DNA from: Candidatus Aminicenantota bacterium
GTDB lineage: Bacteria; Acidobacteriota; Aminicenantia; Aminicenantales; Aminicenantaceae
Length of the DNA stretch: 64,000 bases
Reading direction: 5' to 3'
NCBI GenBank assembly: GCA_016927475.1
Contig: JAFGMO010000082.1
Coordinates: 1-64,000 of the forward strand
The position numbers and the translations under genes are program-made. The stretch's first letter is position 1. The number at the start of each line of letters is the position of its first letter. Shown piece after piece: positions 18,237-25,645 of the stretch. The notes beneath the pieces were generated by a model that was not told the DNA's origin, did no database searches, and saw nothing but the letters and a program-made list of their open reading frames with translations.

Positions 18237-19210
18237 TGTCGAATAACAAGCTGATTATTCAGTCTTCTCCCCATTTCGGGGACAAAGACTCCGTTCCTCG
18301 AATTATGGTCACCGTCATCATCTGTTTACTTCCAGCCCTTGCGGCATCTGTTTATTTTTTCCGATGGAGGGCGGTTATCCTTATTTTCTCCTGTACGGCG
18401 GCCAGCCTTTTAACGGAAGCCGTTATCCTCAAACTGAGAAAAAAACCCCTTCATTCCCTTTTTGACGGATCGGCCGTTATCACCGGTCTTTTGCTAGCCA
18501 TGACACTTCCTCCTTCGCTTTCAGTGGAACTGGCCGTTATTGGAGCGGTCATTGCTATCGGTATCGGAAAACAGGTCTTCGGCGGCTTAGGAAATAACAT
18601 ATTCAATCCCGCCCTCGTAGGCCGGGCCTTCCTCCAAACAGCCTTTCCCGTCGCCATGACAACCTGGATTCCTACGGCAACACTTCAAATAGACACGGCA
18701 ACATTTGCCACTCCTCTTGCCGAATTAAAATTCCAGGCTGCCGCCGCCCAGGGAACATTAGCTTCCTTAAAGGACCTTTTTTGGGGGAACACCGGGGGAT
18801 GCGTGGGAGAGACGTCCGCTTTCGCCCTTTTATTGGGAGCGGCCTATCTTTTGTACCGCAAAGCCGCCGACTGGAAAATTCCCGCAGGAATTATTCTTTC
18901 TTTATTCTTGTTCACAGGGATCTTCTGGTTGGCTGATCCGGCAAAATACGCTTCTCCCCTTTTTCATCTTTTCTCAGGAGGCCTTTTGATCGGGGCCTTC
19001 TTCATGGCTACCGACATGGTGACCTCTCCGATTTCCGCCAAAGGGACCTGGATTTATGCCGTCGGAATTGGCGGTACCATCGGTCTCATCCGGCTTTTTG
19101 GCGGTTTCCCGGAAGGAGTCATGTATTCCATTCTTTTTTGGAATACCTTTGTTCCTTTACTTAACCGTTACACGCGCCCGCGCATTCTGGGAGAAAGGAG
19201 AAAGAGTTGA
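18236..19210 (+). CDS. rnfD: Electron transport complex subunit RnfD
   Basis: 324 aa membrane protein; FGGLGNNIFNPALVGRAFL...MATDMVTSPISAKG. Confidence 0.95.
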   Translation: MSNNKLIIQSSPHFGDKDSVPRIMVTVIICLLPALAASVYFFRWRAVILIFSCTAASLLTEAVILKLRKKPLHSLFDGSAVITGLLLAMTLPPSLSVELAVIGAVIAIGIGKQVFGGLGNNIFNPALVGRAFLQTAFPVAMTTWIPTATLQIDTATFATPLAELKFQAAAAQGTLASLKDLFWGNTGGCVGETSAFALLLGAAYLLYRKAADWKIPAGIILSLFLFTGIFWLADPAKYASPLFHLFSGGLLIGAFFMATDMVTSPISAKGTWIYAVGIGGTIGLIRLFGGFPEGVMYSILFWNTFVPLLNRYTRPRILGERRKS

Positions 19211-19788
19211 ATCTTTCCGCCAGAATGATCATTGTTCTGACATCCGTCGGTTTGATCTCGGGCTCCTTTTTAACGGGGGTAGATCTTCTCACAAGAAGCC
19301 GGATTGAAGCCAACCGGCAAAGGGAAATCAAGGACGCCATTACCCGGGTTGTTCCCGGAACAGAAACCAGCAATATCGTCTATGAAGAAAAATCTTTTAC
19401 CATATATGAGGGAAAGGATAAAAGCGGCCAAAGGGCCGGATTCGCACTGTACACTTCGGGTACAGGCTTTCAGGACAAAATTACTCTTATGATCGGAACG
19501 GATGAAAGCTTTTCGACGCTTAACCGCTTGTTTATTCTTGAACAAAAAGAAACCCCCGGGCTTGGTGCAAAAATTACAGAGTGGGATGAATTTCTTCGCT
19601 TCTGGGAAAACAGAGACTGCAGCCAGTCGCTTTCTCTCCGTAATCCACCGGCCGATAGCCCGGACGATCTTTCCTATTCAGAAGTTAATACCATAACCGG
19701 AGCGACAATATCGTCAGAGGCAGTCCTTGACATCGTGAATTTTTCGATCGAAAAGGCCAAAACTCTCCACAAGGAAGGAAAAATCTGA
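19207..19788 (+). CDS. rnfG: Electron transport complex subunit RnfG (FMN-binding)
   Basis: 193 aa; ETPGLGAKI..., EVNTITGATISSEAV flavinylation motif. Confidence 0.93.
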   Translation: MNLSARMIIVLTSVGLISGSFLTGVDLLTRSRIEANRQREIKDAITRVVPGTETSNIVYEEKSFTIYEGKDKSGQRAGFALYTSGTGFQDKITLMIGTDESFSTLNRLFILEQKETPGLGAKITEWDEFLRFWENRDCSQSLSLRNPPADSPDDLSYSEVNTITGATISSEAVLDIVNFSIEKAKTLHKEGKI

Positions 19789-19800
19789 GGCAGGAATAAA

Positions 19801-20412
19801 ATGGCAACAAAAAGCATCAGCGCGGAATTTACAAAGGGGTTTTGGGATGAAAACCCTGTTTTCCGCCAACTTTTAGGGATGTGTCCTACCCTTGCGGTGA
19901 CGACTGCCGTGATCAACGGGATCGCTATGGGCTTGGCCACAAGTTTCGTCCTCATTTTTAGTTCTCTCGTTGTTTCATCCATCAAAAAGATTATTCCCAG
20001 TCAAGTTCGCATCGCCAGCTATATCGTTATTATCGCTACTTTTGTGACCATGGCCGATAGGTTTCTTGCGGCCTTTTTTCCTCCCATTTCTAAAAATCTC
20101 GGTCCCTATGTCCCCTTGATTGTCGTCAACTGCATTATTCTTGGCCGCCAGGAGGCGTTTTCCTCAAAAAATTCCATCGGCCGTTCCTTGATAGATGCTC
20201 TTGGTATGAGCTGTGGATTTATTCTGGCCCTTCTTCTTCTGAGTTCCATCCGGGAACTTCTGGGAAGCGGAGGGATACTGGGCCACCAGATTTTGGGTTC
20301 TTGGTTCAAACCGTGGATCATCATGATTCTTCCCGCTGGAGCTTTTTTAACCTTGGGGCTGCTTCTAGGTCTGGCTCTCTTTATCGAAAGCAAAACAAAG
20401 CCTGGGAGATAA
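19801..20412 (+). CDS. rnfE: Electron transport complex subunit RnfE
   Basis: FTKGFWDENPVFRQLLGMCPTLAVTTAVINGIAMGLATSFVL; GPYVPLIVVNCIILGR. Confidence 0.96.
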   Translation: MATKSISAEFTKGFWDENPVFRQLLGMCPTLAVTTAVINGIAMGLATSFVLIFSSLVVSSIKKIIPSQVRIASYIVIIATFVTMADRFLAAFFPPISKNLGPYVPLIVVNCIILGRQEAFSSKNSIGRSLIDALGMSCGFILALLLLSSIRELLGSGGILGHQILGSWFKPWIIMILPAGAFLTLGLLLGLALFIESKTKPGR

Positions 20413-20416
20413 CACC

Positions 20417-20992
20417 GTGGAATTACTGGCAATATTCATATCAGCGATCCTGATCAATAATTTTGTTCTGCATTATTTTTTAGGCATCTGTCCTTTTCTC
20501 GGTGTGTCAAAAAAAATCGACTCAGCCGTCTCCATGGGCCTTGCCGTTACCTTCGTCATGACCATCACGGCCGTTGTTTCATGGATAATAAATCACTGGA
20601 TTCTCATTCCCAAAAAACTGGAATATCTCCAGATTGTCTCATTCATACTGGTCATCGCTTCTCTTGTCCAGCTTGTCGAGATGTTTATACGCAAAGCCAG
20701 CCCTCCTCTTTATCAAGCCCTTGGTATTTACCTTCCGCTCATTACGACAAACTGTGCCATCATGGGGTTGGCTCTCCTGGCGGTGTTGAAAGAATACAAA
20801 TTCCTGGAAACGGTTATATTCGGATTTGGATCCGGTATCGGTTTCACTCTGGCCATCGTTCTGATGGCGGGAATACGGGAGCAACTTGAACTTGCAGATG
20901 TACCAGAGCCTCTTAAAGGGGCAGGGATATCGTTGATCGTAGCCGGCATAATGGCCCTCGCCTTCACCGGCTTCTCCGGAATGATTAAATGA
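20417..20992 (+). CDS. rnfA: Electron transport complex subunit RnfA
   Basis: NNFVLHYFLGICPFLGVSKKIDSAVSMGLAVTFVMT; GIYLPLITTNCAIMGLAL. Confidence 0.96.
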   Translation: MELLAIFISAILINNFVLHYFLGICPFLGVSKKIDSAVSMGLAVTFVMTITAVVSWIINHWILIPKKLEYLQIVSFILVIASLVQLVEMFIRKASPPLYQALGIYLPLITTNCAIMGLALLAVLKEYKFLETVIFGFGSGIGFTLAIVLMAGIREQLELADVPEPLKGAGISLIVAGIMALAFTGFSGMIK

Positions 20993-21789
20993 CGAACATC
21001 TTATGGCCTATCATAACCATGGGAGCTCTTGGGCTTCTTTTCTCCATCGGGTTGGTCCTGGCTTATAAAAAGCTTCGGGTTGAAGAAGATCCAAGAGTCG
21101 TCAAAATATCAGAAGTTCTTCCTCAGGCTAACTGCGGGGCTTGCGGTTATTCAGGCTGCAGAGCCTTTGCAGAGGCCGTCGTTAAGGGCGAAGCCTCTCC
21201 GAACGGCTGTCCTGTCGGCGGAGGGGAAGCCTCCGAACAAATTGCGGATATACTTGGTGTCAAAGTCGAAGATACCGCAAAAAAAGTTGCGCGAGTTCTT
21301 TGCCGGGGCTCTCTTGAGGCAGCAAAAGACAGAGGGTTTTACACGGGAATATCCACCTGCGCCGCTGCCCATCTTATTGGCGGGAACAAGCAGTGTTCTT
21401 TTGGATGTCTTGGTTTTGGTGACTGCGCCCGGGCCTGCCCTTTCGACGCTATAGAGATGGGAAAAGACGGTCTTCCGGTTATATCAGAGGAAAAATGCAC
21501 TGCCTGCGGGATTTGTGTTGAAGAATGTCCCAGAGATATCATCGAACTCTATCCTGTTTCACAAGATATTCTTGTCTTCTGCCGGTCACGTGATAAAGCC
21601 GCTCTATCCCGAAAATTCTGTAAAAACGCCTGCATCGCCTGCGGAATATGCGTCAGGGCCTGTCCCGAAGGGATTATTCTCGAAGACAACCTCGCAAAAA
21701 TTGCGGATTACAGTAAAATCAAAGAAGAACACATTCCGGCCATCGAAAAGTGCCCGACAAAGGCCATCGGCCGTATCAGCCAAGAATAA
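20989..21789 (+). CDS. rnfB: Electron transport complex subunit RnfB (ferredoxin-type)
   Basis: LPQANCGACGYSGCRAFAEAVVKGEASPNGCPVGG plus CTACGICVEECP and CIACGICVRACP. Confidence 0.96.
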   Translation: MTNILWPIITMGALGLLFSIGLVLAYKKLRVEEDPRVVKISEVLPQANCGACGYSGCRAFAEAVVKGEASPNGCPVGGGEASEQIADILGVKVEDTAKKVARVLCRGSLEAAKDRGFYTGISTCAAAHLIGGNKQCSFGCLGFGDCARACPFDAIEMGKDGLPVISEEKCTACGICVEECPRDIIELYPVSQDILVFCRSRDKAALSRKFCKNACIACGICVRACPEGIILEDNLAKIADYSKIKEEHIPAIEKCPTKAIGRISQE

Positions 21790-21790
21790 A

Positions 21791-22234
21791 ATGACGGACA
21801 AAGCACTGGTCATTCGAATTGATGATAATGGCTTTGCCTATGTTAAGATAGACGCGCAGAAAGCATGTAATGAATGCAGCGCACGCCACATATGCAGCGG
21901 ACTAAAGAATGAAAGCGGCCTTCTTGTGGCCGTTAATCCCATGGGAGCAAAAACAGGGGATGAAGTAACCTTAAATATTCCTGAAGGAACATACAACAGA
22001 GATCTTATTCTTCTCTTCGGAGTTCTCCTTACCGCTCTTGTTTTGGGAACAGTAATGGGTTATCTATTATCCCCCATTTTCCATACCAATCCTTCAAAAT
22101 CAGGACTTTTTGGTCTTTTTCTTATCCTTATTCCGTCCGGGGTTTTCCTCTTTCGTTATCTAAAAAAAAAGAGTAGAATAGAACACTATCCGGTTATCAT
22201 AGATATCCTGAATAAAGGAGTCCGCAATGGATAG
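21791..22234 (+). CDS. SoxR-reducing system / RseC-like membrane protein
   Basis: ATG at 21791: MTDKALVIRIDDNGFAYVKIDAQKACNECSARHICSGLKNESGLLVAVNPMGAKTGDEVTLNIPE + 2 TM segments; the track ORF start (21515) lies inside rnfB and is too long. Confidence 0.85.
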   Translation: MTDKALVIRIDDNGFAYVKIDAQKACNECSARHICSGLKNESGLLVAVNPMGAKTGDEVTLNIPEGTYNRDLILLFGVLLTALVLGTVMGYLLSPIFHTNPSKSGLFGLFLILIPSGVFLFRYLKKKSRIEHYPVIIDILNKGVRNG

Positions 22235-22955
22235 ACGGAATTTTTTAAAAAAGATGGTCTACACTCCGATCTTCACGCCTCTCTTGTTATCACAATCATC
22301 AAAACAAGATCACCTTGAGCTGTTTGTTATTTCGGAATCTCCCGCCAGCGTACTCGGAGTCCTTCTAAAAGAGATCAAAAAGTATGTTCTTGTATCAGGA
22401 ACTGACTATTTTCTCTCTCCGTCACATCCACAAAAAAAGCTATTAAAAAATGGACTGTCACGCTTTGGATGGAAAGAATCCTCTTCGACCCAAAAGGCTA
22501 ATCTTTTCCTTAATTACCAGATTTTAGAAAAGGATTCTTTACCGTCGTTCACCCTAGTTAGAAACGGGAAAGTACAAGACATCAGATCAAGAGAATTCTA
22601 TTCTATCTGGAAAAACATGTACAGATATCAACCCGCATCCAGACTTGTCACATCAGCCTGTTTAAAAAATACAGGTCTCCTTCCCGGATCCTCCGCCACT
22701 GTCTCTATCTCAGGAAAAACGATAGAAATATTTTCTCTGGATAAAAAAAGGCTCCTCACTTACACCACGCCAACAGGAAAAGTTACTATCGCTGTGGAAA
22801 ACGGCAAGGTCCGAGTATTGGATTCCGATTGTCAAAACAAAATCTGTACATATACCGCGCCAATATCTTTATCCGGAGAAAGAATCATCTGTGCACCGAA
22901 TCATTTTTTTGTTGAGATAAACGGAGAAACCCCCATAGATACCATTATCGGATAG
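22227..22955 (+). CDS. NusG domain II-like protein, Rnf-associated, exported/anchored
   Basis: C-terminus VSISGKTIEIFSLDKKRLLTYTTPTGKVTIAVENGKVRVLDSDCQNKICTYTAPISLSGERIICAPNHFFVEI resembles NusG_II domains. Confidence 0.7.
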   Translation: MDRRNFLKKMVYTPIFTPLLLSQSSKQDHLELFVISESPASVLGVLLKEIKKYVLVSGTDYFLSPSHPQKKLLKNGLSRFGWKESSSTQKANLFLNYQILEKDSLPSFTLVRNGKVQDIRSREFYSIWKNMYRYQPASRLVTSACLKNTGLLPGSSATVSISGKTIEIFSLDKKRLLTYTTPTGKVTIAVENGKVRVLDSDCQNKICTYTAPISLSGERIICAPNHFFVEINGETPIDTIIG

Positions 22956-22966
22956 TCCCCACCAAA

Positions 22967-24067
22967 TTAAAGTTTCATCGGCATAAGGACATAATTGTAC
23001 TTCATTCCTTCTTCGGATTCAGGACGCATTAAAACTGCGCTATCTTTATCCTTAAACTCAAAAACAACCTTTTCTGATTTTACCGTTGTCAAAAAATCCA
23101 GAATATACTGAGAGTTAAAACCGATTTCCATCTCTTTTCCACTGTAATCCAGAGAAATATTATCCCTCGCCTCTCCCATCTCCGGGTTGGATGAGAATAA
23201 ACGAATGAGATTTTTTTCAATAGAAAGTTTTATTCCCCGTGATCTTTCGGTCGAAAGAAGAGAAACCCTTCTTATGGAATCGGTGATTGCCTCCCGTGAA
23301 ATACTGGCTTTATACGGATTGTCTTTGGGAAGGACAGCCTCAAAATTGGGAAATTTTCCTTCGATAATCCGTGAAACCATCGTTCTATTCTTTATCCTGA
23401 AGAAAAGATTACTTTCATCAAGGTCAAACTCGAGACTCTCATCTTCAAACTTCCTCAGCTCATTGAGGGTTTTTTTTGAGACAATCACTCTAATCTCTTC
23501 CCCCCAGGATGTGTTTTCGAGAGATTTTGATACGTAAGCCAGCCTGTGCCCATCCGTGCTTACCATTTCAAGCTTGCCGTCTTTCAGAATCAAAAGTGCT
23601 CCATTGAGGTAATAACGATGTTCCTGTGTAATGGCGAAATAAACACTTTCGATCATATCTTGAAGAACATCAAGGGGAATAACAATGTTTTTTTCGAATT
23701 TCGATTCAGGCATCTGAGGATAATCTTCTTTTGGAAGACAGAGAACCTTAAACTCCGTCTCGCCCGAAGTGATACGCATCACAAGGTCGTTTTCCTCACT
23801 AAAGATAATAGGTTTTCCTTCGGGTAATGATTTAACAATCTCAAAAATTTTCTTTCCTGATATTGTTATCGATCCTTTTTCTTCGCCTTTTGCCGGAGAA
23901 TATGTTTTTAACCCAACCTCAAGGTCTGTTCCCGTCATATCAACCCGGTCTTCATAAACATCGAGTAAAATATTCGCAAGAATAGGCATAGTGTTCCTTT
24001 TTTCAACAATTCCTTGGAAAAGATGAAGTTCTGGAATTAAATCTTCTTTTTTTAAGGAGAATCTCAT
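22967..24067 (-). CDS. dnaN: DNA polymerase III beta subunit (sliding clamp)
   Basis: 366 aa; C-terminal YNYVLMPMKL; dnaN position after dnaA. Confidence 0.96.
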   Translation of the reverse strand: MRFSLKKEDLIPELHLFQGIVEKRNTMPILANILLDVYEDRVDMTGTDLEVGLKTYSPAKGEEKGSITISGKKIFEIVKSLPEGKPIIFSEENDLVMRITSGETEFKVLCLPKEDYPQMPESKFEKNIVIPLDVLQDMIESVYFAITQEHRYYLNGALLILKDGKLEMVSTDGHRLAYVSKSLENTSWGEEIRVIVSKKTLNELRKFEDESLEFDLDESNLFFRIKNRTMVSRIIEGKFPNFEAVLPKDNPYKASISREAITDSIRRVSLLSTERSRGIKLSIEKNLIRLFSSNPEMGEARDNISLDYSGKEMEIGFNSQYILDFLTTVKSEKVVFEFKDKDSAVLMRPESEEGMKYNYVLMPMKL

Positions 24068-24181
24068 TTTTCCACCTTTCTACAGGTCATTCTTTTTCTT
24101 AATAATATTAAATAATATTTCATTAATTAAAATCAAATGAATTGTTGAAATGTGAATTTTCACTCTAATTTATTGATTTAA

Positions 24182-25513
24182 CTACTGAATATGGTTAATT
24201 AAGATGTTTATTTCGTTGTCGAATTCACGGTTTTTCGTTCTTAATTTCTCAATCTTACGAATACTATGTATAACTGTTGTGTGATGTTTTCCACCGAATT
24301 TTTTCCCAATTTCAGGAAGGGAGGACTGCGTTAATTCTTTCGAAATATACATGGCTATCTGTCTAGGAAAAGAAAATTTTGGGGAGTTGTTTTTTGATTT
24401 GAGCTGGGAAAGTTTTATTTTGTATTTATGACAGACCAGTTTTTGAATTTTTTCAACCGTGACAAGATTTGAGGAAGAATCCAGAAGTCCCTGAAGAGCT
24501 TCTTTGGCCAGGTCCAGGTCAATCCCTACGCCTTTTAGAGAGGAATAGGCGACAATACGCCGAAAATAGCCTTCGAGTTCCCTGATATTTGAATGGACCT
24601 TATCGGATATGTAGAGAGCAACGCTTTCAGGGAGATGGACAACCTCAAGTTCAGCTTTTTTGTTAAGAATAGCGATTCGAGTTTCAATATCAGGTGGTTT
24701 AAGGTCAGCAATGAGGCCCCATTCGAACCGGGATCTAAAGCGTTCTTCAAGATTTTTTATTTCTCGGGGGGGGCAGTCACTTGAGATCACAATCTGTTTT
24801 TGGTTGTCATATAGATGATTGAATGTGTGGAAAAATTCTTCTTTTGTCCTCTCGCGACCGCTGAGATAGTGGATATCGTCCATGAGAAGAACATCAATAT
24901 TTCTATACTTTTGCCGGAAATCAAGAATTTTTCCGTATTGAAGATGGTTGATGAGGTCGTTCATAAATTTTTCTGTTGTAATATAAAGGATCTTATGCCG
25001 GTGGTCCACTTTAAGCGACTGGTGACCTACGGCATTCATCAGGTGTGTTTTTCCCAGGCCTGCGCCTCCATATATATAGAGAGGATTGTAGGATTTTGCT
25101 GAGTTGTTCGCAACAGCCATGCAGGCGGCATGAGCAAATTGATTGCATGACCCGACGACAAAATTTTCAAAGGTATAGTGAGGATTAAGATTGGGATTGA
25201 GAAGCCCTCCGTGTTTGAGATTCCGTTCTTTTGGTGATCGCCTCATAAATGTGGATGGAGATTCATCAAAGATAAACTTTATATTGAATATCTTATTGAA
25301 AATTTCTTGGGAACAGTTGTTGATCAAGCTCGAATAGTGAAAAGAAAGCCAGTCTTTAAAGTAGGAATTGGGAACCTTGACATAGAGAGAATCGGCTTCT
25401 TGACCTATATAGGAAGTGGGTTCAAACCAGGTTTCAAAACTGTTCTTGTCAATTTTTTTCTTGATGAAATGTAGAATTTCAAACCAAGGATTTGATTTTT
25501 CTTTAGTTTCCAT
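24182..25513 (-). CDS. dnaA: Chromosomal replication initiator DnaA
   Basis: 443 aa; NPLYIYGGAGLGKTHLMNAVGH, DVLLMDDIHYLSGRERTKEEFFHTFN, KFGGKHHTTVIHSIRKIE. Confidence 0.98.
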   Translation of the reverse strand: METKEKSNPWFEILHFIKKKIDKNSFETWFEPTSYIGQEADSLYVKVPNSYFKDWLSFHYSSLINNCSQEIFNKIFNIKFIFDESPSTFMRRSPKERNLKHGGLLNPNLNPHYTFENFVVGSCNQFAHAACMAVANNSAKSYNPLYIYGGAGLGKTHLMNAVGHQSLKVDHRHKILYITTEKFMNDLINHLQYGKILDFRQKYRNIDVLLMDDIHYLSGRERTKEEFFHTFNHLYDNQKQIVISSDCPPREIKNLEERFRSRFEWGLIADLKPPDIETRIAILNKKAELEVVHLPESVALYISDKVHSNIRELEGYFRRIVAYSSLKGVGIDLDLAKEALQGLLDSSSNLVTVEKIQKLVCHKYKIKLSQLKSKNNSPKFSFPRQIAMYISKELTQSSLPEIGKKFGGKHHTTVIHSIRKIEKLRTKNREFDNEINILINHIQ

Positions 25514-25645
25514 ATGGTCGGCTTAAATTTCCACAGAATTATCCACAGATGTGGAAAAAATTCAAGGTTCGCTGATTTCAGTTTGAAAATGCGGGGGTAT
25601 GATATCATGGGGAATTCAGCAATTCAAGCGATTATTAAAATTTTT
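25514..25645. other. oriC: Probable origin of replication (oriC) segment with DnaA boxes upstream of dnaA
   Basis: TTATCCACA at 25539-25547 (consensus), TTTCCACA at 25528-25535, TGTGGAAAA at 25550-25558; AT-rich dnaA-dnaN spacer at 24068-24181. Confidence 0.6.

Noticed and set aside
21515-21790. Upstream part of the 239-aa track ORF
   Set aside because: Lies inside rnfB in another frame; the RseC-like protein starts at the ATG at 21791
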